Assembly (NCBI GenBank): GCA_031316255.1
Contig: JALDQW010000001.1
Location: 2,141,485-2,205,484, forward strand
Origin: Nitrosomonas sp.
GTDB taxonomy: Bacteria > Pseudomonadota > Gammaproteobacteria > Burkholderiales > Nitrosomonadaceae
Direction of reading: 5' to 3'
DNA length: 64,000 bases
The notes below the pieces were generated by a model. It was not told the origin of the DNA. It made no database searches and was given only the letters and a program-made list of their open reading frames with translations. Positions 10,459 to 18,850 of this stretch are shown in pieces. The position numbers and the translations under genes are program-made. The stretch's first letter is position 1. Each line of letters starts with the position of its first letter.

Positions 10459-10780
10459 GCCGTTCATTCAAAATTTCTAAGTGTCGAGATTTTTTACACT
10501 CACTATCATTACAGAATCATCTCCGACTATCAACCAGCAATTTAATTATTTTTTTTTCTCATAATTATCCATTAATTATCAATTAATTGTGTTAAACCAA
10601 TTGCAAGGATTGGGTTTAATGCCGTTCATTCAAAATTTCTAAGTGTCGAGATTTTTTACACTCACTATCATTACAGAATCATCCCCAACTATCAGCCAGC
10701 TATTTAATCATTTTCTTCTCATAATTATCCATTAATTATCAATTAATTGTGTTAAACCAATTGCAGGGATTGAGTTAATG
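10459..10780. repeat. 162-bp tandem duplication upstream of the small exported peptide gene
   Basis: Two adjacent copies, 10459-10620 and 10621-about 10780, both beginning GCCGTTCATTCAAAATTT and differing at a handful of positions. Each copy is AT-rich and ends in an interrupted inverted repeat TTAAACCAAT/ATTGGGTTTA. The second copy runs directly into a candidate sigma-54 promoter. A duplicated upstream block in front of such a promoter could present two activator sites; that is inference. Confidence 0.85.
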
Positions 10781-10793
10781 GCGTAATTCTTGC
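10779..10793 (+). promoter_or_regulatory. Candidate sigma-54 promoter
   Basis: TGGCGTAATTCTTGC has the -24 GG and -12 GC elements separated by exactly 10 nt, as RpoN promoters require. It lies 113 bp before the small exported peptide gene. PEP-CTERM/exosortase genes are known to be RpoN-dependent in other betaproteobacteria through the PrsK-PrsR system, which fits the product's tail. Single-site matches can occur by chance in AT-rich DNA. Confidence 0.45.
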
Positions 10794-10905
10794 TTGAATT
10801 TTTACAGAGCAAACTAACGCCTTTCTATTTGACTTATGTTAAAGGTTTGTTCTGAATAATTATTCTTAGAAATAATCCATTACGTAAAAAAGGAATGTTA
10901 CAAAA

Positions 10906-11058
10906 ATGAAAAAAATAGTCGCATTTTCAGCTCTAGCATTAACCAGCGCCCCTGTTCTAGCGGCTCCCTCGTTCAATCCAGTGCCAATTCCCGGTGTTTT
11001 AGCATTGATAGGCATCGGCGCACTGGCAATTGCTATCGTAAATTACTTTAAAAAATAA
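10906..11058 (+). CDS. 50-residue exported peptide with VPIPG sorting-like tail
   Basis: Very short gene that is almost only targeting signals. Residues 1-20 are a Sec signal peptide (MKKIVAFSALALTS, cut predicted after PVLAA). A linker PSFNP comes next, then VPIPG, a hydrophobic stretch VLALIGIGALAIAIV, and a basic end NYFKK. The order proline motif, single transmembrane helix, basic residues matches the layout of PEP-CTERM and VPLPA-type exosortase signals, although the motif is not a standard PEP. An AAGGA ribosome site sits 10 nt before the ATG. It lies behind a candidate sigma-54 promoter and 434 bp before the giant repeat protein. If sorted and cleaved, only a few residues would remain, so it might be a small structural or regulatory peptide. 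The reading frame is convincing; the function is unknown. Confidence 0.65.
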   Translation: MKKIVAFSALALTSAPVLAAPSFNPVPIPGVLALIGIGALAIAIVNYFKK

Positions 11059-11492
11059 TAGTCCGTAGCGTGATATTAATCAGTGTGTAAGTAATCGCAA
11101 TTTGTGCTGATACTAACCCGTCGTTTTATCAGGAAACGCAAACACGAACACTTATGCTGCAATTAATACCAATTCTGTCGGACTTAAACGAAAAACTTTT
11201 CTGAATTGGACGTGTACGTGGTCTGAAGGGCAGTTCTTCTGCAACAACCAGAAACATGCGCGTTCGATTTGGAAAGGAACTAGTAAAAACTGATAGATGA
11301 GCCTTTCGCACACGCCTTATCTCGTTAGAACACGTAAATATCATAGGTAAAAACACAAAGAGTTGATCATATATTTGGTTAGCATTTCTTCAACTTTGCT
11401 TCGGATGCAGCATTCACACAATATTTCTATACTAGGCGCTAGACAAAAACGCTCCGCGCCATAATTGAATAATTAAAGACAATAAATATATT
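11059..11492. other. Intergenic region before the giant repeat protein
   Basis: About 430 bp without a credible gene on either strand. The minus-strand open frame at 11129-11356 has no ribosome site and no recognisable product. The last 50 bp are AT-rich and probably hold the promoter of the next gene, but I see no clear -35/-10 pair and no strong ribosome site before the ATG at 11493. Confidence 0.6.
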
Positions 11493-14400
11493 ATGAGTAT
11501 AATGACACTTCGCGTTACTTCGTCAGCTGTTAACGTGGCCGGCACAGGTCTTGGGCAACAACCTGACCTCAACGCACCTAGTTTTTATGATGCAGTAATT
11601 ACCAATAGCACAAACCCAAATCTGCCCAATGGAACTTACGATGCCTATTGCCTGCACCCAATTTTAACGATCAATTTTTCTCCAACACTTTACAATGCGA
11701 CGGGGAATGATGGCGAGAATGTTGCCGATTATATCGCAGCGGGTGTAGATGCGATTACAGACACCCAAATTGACCAAATTAATTGGCTCCTAGCCCAAAA
11801 CTTTACTTCAGATCCGAAATTTGCAGGCCAATTCAATTATGGAGAAGTGCAATCAGCTATTTATGAAATCCTTGGCTATACGTCTGCTGAATACAATATT
11901 GGGATTACGCCCGACATTTTATCTGATAATGGCCGACAAACCCTTGAGCGTACCGATATTGATTTTCTTGTGGCGCAATCTCAGGCTGCGATTTCGAGTG
12001 GTAACAATGTAGTACCAACAAACGCCTATTTTTCGGCTTTAATCGATCCGGAAGGCAATGTACAACCACTCATCATCCAGCTGCAGTCAGCCAAAATTGG
12101 CAATTTTGTGTGGCAAGATGACAATAATAACGGGATACAAGATGTCGGTGAATTAGGTGTTAATAATGTTGTGGTTGAGCTCTACGACAGCGCAGGTACA
12201 TTGATTGCTACTACTAAGACAGGAGACGACTTTAGTACTGCAGCAGTTGAGACTGGGTTTTATCAATTCACAGGATTGCAGGCAGGCGACTATCAAGTCA
12301 AGTTTATACCGCCTGCCAACATGGCCTTAGCGGTTAAAGATGCCAATAGTAATAGTCAAGACACACTCGATAGCGATGCAGACACCAACTCAGGATTAAG
12401 CGACATCATCAGTCTGGCAGCGGGTGAATCAAATCAAACAATTGACGCAGGTTTAATAAGTCAAACCAACGCCCAGGCCAAGCTTGGCGACACAGTGTTT
12501 GAAGACGCCAACGCCAACGGCATTCAGGATGCGGGCGAAACCGGCATTGAAAACGTAACCGTTCAACTCAAGGATGCCAACGGCAACGTTATTGGTTTCA
12601 CCACCACAGACGCCAACGGTAATTACAGCTTTGATGTTGATCCCGGCACATACAGTATTGGAATCGTAACACCGGCCGGCTATATCATCACGGACGCCAA
12701 CCAGGGTGCAGATGATGCACTGGATAGTGATATTGACCCGGCGACGCAAATGTCAGGCGATTACACATTGGTTGCGGGTGAAACCAATAACACAGCAGAC
12801 GCGGGATTGTACCAAACCGCAGAGCTGGGTGATCGTGTCTGGCTGGATGCGAATAACAATGGCATACAAGACGCTGGCGAAGCGGGAGTTGCAGGCGTAA
12901 AAGTCACGTTACTGGACAGTAACGGCGTTGCCGTAGGCAGTCCACTGATCACCGATGCCAACGGTAACTACCTGTTTACAGGTTTGCGGCCTGGCACCTA
13001 CAGTGTTCAGTTTGACAAAACAACCCTGCCGGCAGGCCACAGCTTCACGACACAAGACGCGGGCGCCGACACGGCGGATTCTGATGCCAACGTAACAGAT
13101 GGCACTACCATCCAAACCGTGCTTACATCCGGCGAATCCGATAGAACATGGGATGCGGGTATCGTACAAGACCCGGTTGTCCAGGCCAAGCTTGGCGACA
13201 CAGTGTTTGAAGACGCCAACGCCAACGGCATTCAGGATGCGGGCGAAACCGGCATTGAAAACGTAACCGTTCAACTCAAGGATGCCAACGGCAACGTTAT
13301 TGGTTTCACCACCACAGACGCCAACGGTAATTACAGCTTTGATGTTGATCCCGGCACATACAGTATTGGAATCGTAACACCGGCCGGCTATATCATCACG
13401 GACGCCAACCAGGGTGCAGATGATGCACTGGATAGTGATATTGACCCGGCGACGCAAATGTCAGGCGATTACACATTGGTTGCGGGTGAAACCAATAACA
13501 CAGCAGACGCGGGATTGTACCAAACCGCAGAGCTGGGTGATCGTGTCTGGCTGGATGCGAATAACAATGGCATACAAGACGCTGGCGAAGCGGGAGTTGC
13601 AGGCGTAAAAGTCACGTTACTGGACAGTAACGGCGTTGCCGTAGGCAGTCCACTGATCACCGATGCCAACGGTAACTACCTGTTTACAGGTTTGCGGCCT
13701 GGCACCTACAGTGTTCAGTTTGACAAAACAACCCTGCCGGCAGGCCACAGCTTCACGACACAAGACGCGGGCGCCGACACGGCGGATTCTGATGCCAACG
13801 TAACAGATGGCACTACCATCCAAACCGTGCTTACATCCGGCGAATCCGATAGAACATGGGATGCGGGTATCGTACAAGACCCGGTTGTCCAGGCCAAGCT
13901 TGGCGACACAGTGTTTGAAGACGCCAACGCCAACGGCATTCAGGATGCGGGCGAAACCGGCATTGAAAACGTAACCGTTCAACTCAAGGATGCCAACGGC
14001 AACGTTATTGGTTTCACCACCACAGACGCCAACGGTAATTACAGCTTTGATGTTGATCCCGGCACATACAGTATTGGAATCGTAACACCGGCCGGCTATA
14101 TCATCACGGACGCCAACCAGGGTGCAGATGATGCACTGGATAGTGATATTGACCCGGCGACGCAAATGTCAGGCGATTACACATTGGTTGCGGGTGAAAC
14201 CAATAACACAGCAGACGCGGGATTGTACCAAACCGCAGAGCTGGGTGATCGTGTCTGGCTGGATGCGAATAACAATGGCATACAAGACGCTGGCGAAGCG
14301 GGAGTTGCAGGCGTAAAAGTCACGTTACTGGACAGTAACGGCGTTGCCGTAGGCAGTCCACTGATCACCGATGCCAACGGTAACTACCTGTTTACAGGTT

Positions 14401-17400
14401 TGCGGCCTGGCACCTACAGTGTTCAGTTTGACAAAACAACCCTGCCGGCAGGCCACAGCTTCACGACACAAGACGCGGGCGCCGACACGGCGGATTCTGA
14501 TGCCAACGTAACAGATGGCACTACCATCCAAACCGTGCTTACATCCGGCGAATCCGATAGAACATGGGATGCGGGTATCGTACAAGACCCGGTTGTCCAG
14601 GCCAAGCTTGGCGACACAGTGTTTGAAGACGCCAACGCCAACGGCATTCAGGATGCGGGCGAAACCGGCATTGAAAACGTAACCGTTCAACTCAAGGATG
14701 CCAACGGCAACGTTATTGGTTTCACCACCACAGACGCCAACGGTAATTACAGCTTTGATGTTGATCCCGGCACATACAGTATTGGAATCGTAACACCGGC
14801 CGGCTATATCATCACGGACGCCAACCAGGGTGCAGATGATGCACTGGATAGTGATATTGACCCGGCGACGCAAATGTCAGGCGATTACACATTGGTTGCG
14901 GGTGAAACCAATAACACAGCAGACGCGGGATTGTACCAAACCGCAGAGCTGGGTGATCGTGTCTGGCTGGATGCGAATAACAATGGCATACAAGACGCTG
15001 GCGAAGCGGGAGTTGCAGGCGTAAAAGTCACGTTACTGGACAGTAACGGCGTTGCCGTAGGCAGTCCACTGATCACCGATGCCAACGGTAACTACCTGTT
15101 TACAGGTTTGCGGCCTGGCACCTACAGTGTGCAGTTTGACAAAACAACCCTGCCGGCAGGCCACAGCTTCACGACACAAGACGCGGGCGCTGACACGGCG
15201 GATTCTGATGCCAACGTAACAGATGGCACTACCATCCAAACCGTGCTTACATCCGGCGAGTCCGATAGAACATGGGATGCGGGCCTGGTTCAACTAACGC
15301 CTGGCATCGATATCGAGAAGTTTGTCAATGGTATCGATGTTACCGATCTCAATGTGTTACCTGAAATCGCTGTCGGCACAGATGTCACCTTTACCTACGA
15401 TGTAACGAACACTGGTGATGTGGCCTTCGCACAAGCTGAAGTTCTGGTTAAGGACGACAACGGAACGCCTAACAATTTTGCCGACGACTTCATCCCGACT
15501 TTGGTTGTGACTAGTGATGTGGGTTCGGATGGTATCCTGAGTGCCGGCGAGACTTGGCTCTATACTTCTACCACAATGTCGGCGCAGGATCTCTCGGTTA
15601 CTACGACCTCGGATGCAAATTTCGTTTTCACCGGCTCTTCCAGTACCACGGGCTCGAGCGGCAATATTCGTACGTTTACAGCAAACGGAGTCACGGTTGA
15701 CGTCAGCGCACACAGTCGTGATAACTTCGGTGCCTGGAATACTGGTTACATTGGTGTCTACGATGCTGGCCTGGGGGTCACTAATTCCATAAATGACGAT
15801 AGTCATCGAGTCGACAACAATGGATGGGATGATTACCTCTTGTTCGAATTTGACAAAGACGTTACGGTCGACATGGCGTTCCTTAACTCTGTTGTATATG
15901 ACAGTGACATCTCCATCTGGATCGGTGATCGCAACGGAACAGATATTTCCTCACTCAGTGATAGCTTGCTCCAGGGTTTCACCAAGGAAAACAACTTTAC
16001 CAGTAGCAGCAGTTCTCGTTGGGCTGACATTAACGACGGTGGACTGACAGGTGATACCCTGATCATCTCTGCTTACACCGAAGGGAGTAACGATAATTTT
16101 AAGCTCAATAAACTGAATACATCAGTGTCCGAGACCGTTGGCAATAGCGAGTACATAAACATAGCCACCGTAACCGCCAGTACTGTCAGTGACAGTGATG
16201 CCAGCGGTTATATAAACCCAGCTGTTGAACAGAAGACCAGTATCGATATCGAGAAGTTTGTCAATGGTATCGATGTTACCGATCTCAATGTGTTACCTGA
16301 AATCGCTGTCGGCACAGATGTCACCTTTACCTACGATGTAACGAACACTGGTGATGTAGCCTTCGCACAAGCTGAAGTTCTGGTTAAGGACGACAACGGA
16401 ACGCCTAACAATTTTGCCGACGACTTCATCCCGACTTTGGTTGTGACTAGTGATGTGGGTTCGGATGGTATCCTGAGTGCCGGCGAGACTTGGCTCTATA
16501 CTTCTACCACAATGTCGGCGCAGGATCTCTCGGTTACTACGACCTCGGATGCAAATTTCGTTTTCACCGGCTCTTCCAGTACCACGGGCTCGAGCGGCAA
16601 TATTCGTACGTTTACAGCAAACGGAGTCACGGTTGACGTCAGCGCACACAGTCGTGATAACTTCGGTGCCTGGAATACTGGTTACATTGGTGTCTACGAT
16701 GCTGGCCTGGGGGTCACTAATTCCATAAATGACGATAGTCATCGAGTCGACAACAATGGATGGGATGATTACCTCTTGTTCGAATTTGACAAAGACGTTA
16801 CGGTCGACATGGCGTTCCTTAACTCTGTTGTATATGACAGTGACATCTCCATCTGGATCGGTGATCGCAACGGAACAGATATTTCCTCACTCAGTGATAG
16901 CTTGCTCCAGGGTTTCACCAAGGAAAACAACTTTACCAGTAGCAGCAGTTCTCGTTGGGCTGACATTAACGACGGTGGACTGACAGGTGATACCCTGATC
17001 ATCTCTGCTTACACCGAAGGGAGTAACGATAATTTTAAGCTCAATAAACTGAATACATCAGTGTCCGAGACCGTTGGCAATGGCGAGTACATAAACATAG
17101 CCACCGTAACCGCCAGTACTGTCAGTGACAGCGATGCCAGCGGTTACGTTAACCCGGCCATCGCCCAGAAAGCCAGCATTGGTGACCGTGTTTGGGAAGA
17201 TATGAATCACAATGGCATTCAAGACTCGAATGAACCGGGTATTAGCGGTATTACTGTTACATTATATGCTAGGAACGGAAGCAACCAATATGTCGCAGCG
17301 CAAACCACCACAAACAGTAACGGTAATTATTTATTCACCAATTTGAATGAAGGCTATTATTATGTCCATTTCGATAAAGCTGGTGTTCGACATGATAGTG

Positions 17401-18191
17401 GGTGGGGTGGTAACTTTGACATGAGCGATTGGTTTTGGGGATATAAAGACATCGGATCGAACGATAATATCGACAGCGATGCCTATAAGCTTTCTGGCGA
17501 TACAACTTACACCGATTGGACCTATCTTGACGCCGGTGAGAATGACCTGAGCTGGGATGTTGCTATCACACCGATCGTAATCGACTTAGATGGAGATGGT
17601 GTGGAAACTGTTTCCAGAAAAGATGCACAAGGAACTTTCGATTTGCTTGGTGATGGGAATGCCATTAAATCGGGCTGGGTTGGTAGCGACGATGGTTTAC
17701 TGGCTATCGACACTAACAATAATGGCACTATTGACGATATCTCCGAATTATTCGGCGGATCTAATAAGGGTGACGGTTTTACCAAGCTGGCGTCCTACGA
17801 CAGCAACAACGACAAAATTGTTAATGCAGATGATGCTGATTTTTCCAGCCTATTGGTTTGGCGGGATGCCAACGGTAACCACAAAACCGATAATGGTGAA
17901 CTGGTAAGCTTAACAGACGCAGGCATTGAGAGTTTAGCGGTAGCATTTACTGAATTGCCTTTCATTGATGCCCAAGATAATCTCCATTTGGAACGTAGTT
18001 CTGCGACACTGACAAACGGTTCCACAATTGATATGACTGATGTTTACTTTAATGTATCACTTACTGATGCTCAAGCTGCTGGAATTGATTCACCTTCTTT
18101 GACTGAGCTATCGGGCTACGATCAGGTTATTCCTGAAGAAATCGTTGATAACTCATCATCGTTTGCAATCGATCCTGTGTGGACCGTTTAA
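11493..18191 (+). CDS. Giant SdrD-repeat surface protein with N-terminal thioester-like domain and T1SS-like C-terminus
   Basis: 2232 residues, rich in Asp, Asn and Thr. Residues 1-200 resemble a thioester adhesin domain: AYCLHP with Cys53, a QINWLLAQ helix, and EVQSAIYEI with Gln120, matching the Cys and TQxA[IVT]W motifs that form the internal thioester. Cys53 is the only cysteine I find in the whole protein. Residues 203-322 are a first SdrD B-like repeat (GNFVWQDDNNNGIQD, calcium-binding type). Residues 328-1264 are four almost identical 236-residue units, each two SdrD modules. Residues 1272-1895 are two 312-residue DUF11-like units. One more SdrD module follows, then residues 2028-2232 with VIDLDGDGVET and LLAIDTNNNGTIDD, the C-terminal region common in type I secreted giants. 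There is no Sec signal peptide, consistent with type I export. No ABC exporter is nearby. The protein is probably a surface adhesin. Confidence 0.88.
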   Translation: MSIMTLRVTSSAVNVAGTGLGQQPDLNAPSFYDAVITNSTNPNLPNGTYDAYCLHPILTINFSPTLYNATGNDGENVADYIAAGVDAITDTQIDQINWLLAQNFTSDPKFAGQFNYGEVQSAIYEILGYTSAEYNIGITPDILSDNGRQTLERTDIDFLVAQSQAAISSGNNVVPTNAYFSALIDPEGNVQPLIIQLQSAKIGNFVWQDDNNNGIQDVGELGVNNVVVELYDSAGTLIATTKTGDDFSTAAVETGFYQFTGLQAGDYQVKFIPPANMALAVKDANSNSQDTLDSDADTNSGLSDIISLAAGESNQTIDAGLISQTNAQAKLGDTVFEDANANGIQDAGETGIENVTVQLKDANGNVIGFTTTDANGNYSFDVDPGTYSIGIVTPAGYIITDANQGADDALDSDIDPATQMSGDYTLVAGETNNTADAGLYQTAELGDRVWLDANNNGIQDAGEAGVAGVKVTLLDSNGVAVGSPLITDANGNYLFTGLRPGTYSVQFDKTTLPAGHSFTTQDAGADTADSDANVTDGTTIQTVLTSGESDRTWDAGIVQDPVVQAKLGDTVFEDANANGIQDAGETGIENVTVQLKDANGNVIGFTTTDANGNYSFDVDPGTYSIGIVTPAGYIITDANQGADDALDSDIDPATQMSGDYTLVAGETNNTADAGLYQTAELGDRVWLDANNNGIQDAGEAGVAGVKVTLLDSNGVAVGSPLITDANGNYLFTGLRPGTYSVQFDKTTLPAGHSFTTQDAGADTADSDANVTDGTTIQTVLTSGESDRTWDAGIVQDPVVQAKLGDTVFEDANANGIQDAGETGIENVTVQLKDANGNVIGFTTTDANGNYSFDVDPGTYSIGIVTPAGYIITDANQGADDALDSDIDPATQMSGDYTLVAGETNNTADAGLYQTAELGDRVWLDANNNGIQDAGEAGVAGVKVTLLDSNGVAVGSPLITDANGNYLFTGLRPGTYSVQFDKTTLPAGHSFTTQDAGADTADSDANVTDGTTIQTVLTSGESDRTWDAGIVQDPVVQAKLGDTVFEDANANGIQDAGETGIENVTVQLKDANGNVIGFTTTDANGNYSFDVDPGTYSIGIVTPAGYIITDANQGADDALDSDIDPATQMSGDYTLVAGETNNTADAGLYQTAELGDRVWLDANNNGIQDAGEAGVAGVKVTLLDSNGVAVGSPLITDANGNYLFTGLRPGTYSVQFDKTTLPAGHSFTTQDAGADTADSDANVTDGTTIQTVLTSGESDRTWDAGLVQLTPGIDIEKFVNGIDVTDLNVLPEIAVGTDVTFTYDVTNTGDVAFAQAEVLVKDDNGTPNNFADDFIPTLVVTSDVGSDGILSAGETWLYTSTTMSAQDLSVTTTSDANFVFTGSSSTTGSSGNIRTFTANGVTVDVSAHSRDNFGAWNTGYIGVYDAGLGVTNSINDDSHRVDNNGWDDYLLFEFDKDVTVDMAFLNSVVYDSDISIWIGDRNGTDISSLSDSLLQGFTKENNFTSSSSSRWADINDGGLTGDTLIISAYTEGSNDNFKLNKLNTSVSETVGNSEYINIATVTASTVSDSDASGYINPAVEQKTSIDIEKFVNGIDVTDLNVLPEIAVGTDVTFTYDVTNTGDVAFAQAEVLVKDDNGTPNNFADDFIPTLVVTSDVGSDGILSAGETWLYTSTTMSAQDLSVTTTSDANFVFTGSSSTTGSSGNIRTFTANGVTVDVSAHSRDNFGAWNTGYIGVYDAGLGVTNSINDDSHRVDNNGWDDYLLFEFDKDVTVDMAFLNSVVYDSDISIWIGDRNGTDISSLSDSLLQGFTKENNFTSSSSSRWADINDGGLTGDTLIISAYTEGSNDNFKLNKLNTSVSETVGNGEYINIATVTASTVSDSDASGYVNPAIAQKASIGDRVWEDMNHNGIQDSNEPGISGITVTLYARNGSNQYVAAQTTTNSNGNYLFTNLNEGYYYVHFDKAGVRHDSGWGGNFDMSDWFWGYKDIGSNDNIDSDAYKLSGDTTYTDWTYLDAGENDLSWDVAITPIVIDLDGDGVETVSRKDAQGTFDLLGDGNAIKSGWVGSDDGLLAIDTNNNGTIDDISELFGGSNKGDGFTKLASYDSNNDKIVNADDADFSSLLVWRDANGNHKTDNGELVSLTDAGIESLAVAFTELPFIDAQDNLHLERSSATLTNGSTIDMTDVYFNVSLTDAQAAGIDSPSLTELSGYDQVIPEEIVDNSSSFAIDPVWTV
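12474..15284 (+). repeat. Four tandem 708-bp repeats inside the giant protein gene
   Basis: Units begin at 12474, 13182, 13890 and 14598, each starting CAGGCCAAGCTTGGCGAC; the period of 708 bp keeps the reading frame (236 residues). Units look identical at DNA level except for a few changes in the last one (for example near 15130 and 15190). Such DNA identity indicates recent unequal recombination and predicts copy-number variation between strains. Assemblies may have collapsed or expanded it. Confidence 0.97.
15306..17150 (+). repeat. Two tandem 936-bp repeats inside the giant protein gene
   Basis: Units start at 15306 and 16242 (ATCGATATCGAGAAGTTTG). The 936-bp period gives 312 residues per unit. 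Differences are very few (for example AAT to GGC at the SEY/GEY codon near 16147 / 17083). Each unit has a DUF11-like beta domain (VTFTYDVTNTGDVAF) followed by a Ser/Thr-rich beta region. Recent duplication is implied. Confidence 0.95.
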
Positions 18192-18200
18192 ACAAGTATA

Positions 18201-18247
18201 ATCCCAGATTTTCCATTAGAAATTCCACGTAATGGGAAATCTGGGAT
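18201..18247 (+). terminator. Hairpin after the giant protein gene
   Basis: An 18-bp stem (ATCCCAGATTTTCCATTA with its near-perfect complement, one G-U pair) around an 11-nt loop, starting 10 bp after the stop codon. No T-run follows, so it may be a stabilising 3' hairpin rather than a classical terminator. Confidence 0.6.
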
Positions 18248-18307
18248 CCCGTATTCAAAAATCAAGTGCACCACCGTATCCTATCAGGGCAACCGTGCTT
18301 AAAAACA

Positions 18308-18386
18308 CTTGAAGTATTTGTTCAGCGTAACCAAAAAACCAAAGATAGAGCTATAAGAAATTAGGTGGTTTTCCGTCAAAAAGCAG
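18308..18386. repeat. IS-remnant segment shared with 26871-26936
   Basis: AAGTATTTGTTCAGCG, CTATAAGAAAT and CAAAAAGCAG occur in the same order here and at 26871-26936, about three quarters identical by eye. Here the segment leads directly into the IS5-family transposase remnant, so it is probably the outer flank or end of that element. Confidence 0.6.
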
Positions 18387-18401
18387 AAAAATAGGGGCCA
18401 C

Positions 18402-18613
18402 AGTGGAGTCCAGTAGCGACTGTTGCCCAATGATTTTCCACCGTGGAAAACGGTTTACGATCACTATAGCTTATGGATTCGACGCGGCGTTTGGGAAAAA
18501 GTGATGGATCAATTGAATCGGGCGCATCGAAAAAAAACGGTAAAGAAACAACACCGAGCTACGGTTTGATTGACTCGCAAAGCGTGAAAACGTCCGGTGC
18601 CAGTGAAGGACGC
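18402..18613 (+). pseudogene. IS5-family transposase fragment, broken and fused to the trhP fragment
   Basis: One frame reads GVQ, a TAG at 18414-18416, then RLLPNDFPPWKTVYDHY and GVWEKVMDQLNR, the conserved N-terminal half of IS5-group transposases where the stop position is Trp. After an A-run at about 18530-18537 the frame shifts and continues as LIDSQSVKTSGASEGRGFD, the segment with the first catalytic Asp. The fragment stops exactly where the duplicated trhP segment begins. An open frame 18473-18841 therefore encodes a meaningless transposase::TrhP chimera. The element start and its C-terminal half are missing. Confidence 0.85.
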
Positions 18614-18841
18614 GGGTTTGACGAAACCAGTGGTATGGCGGAAGTACTGGTCAAGAACCGTTTCCAGGTCGGTGACCGGTTGGAAATCATTCATCCTTCC
18701 GGAAATCAGATTGTCGAATTGACCCAGATGCTCGATACCAAAGGCAAGCCGGTATTTGCTGCGCCGGGCAGCGGTCACCGTGTTCGTATTCCGATGGGAA
18801 AAGCTGTCAGCAATGCGTTTGTGGCGCGGTTTTTATCGTAG
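18614..18841 (+). pseudogene. trhP 3' fragment (second copy)
   Basis: Encodes the last 75 or so residues of TrhP, starting at GFDETSGMAEV and ending at VARFLS with the same stop. It lacks the start, the iron-sulfur cysteines and the catalytic region, so it cannot be functional. The five base differences from the full gene are all synonymous, suggesting that this edge comes from a formerly intact allele. Confidence 0.9.
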
Positions 18842-18850
18842 CTGACAGAA

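Noticed and set aside
12453..15293. Long minus-strand open frames (up to 182 residues) repeated across the 708-bp units
   Set aside because: They are antisense shadows of the repeat array; they recur with the 708-bp period and have no ribosome sites.
18473..18841. A 122-residue open frame
   Set aside because: It is a transposase::TrhP chimera made by the junction, with no coherent domain; annotated as two pseudogene pieces instead.
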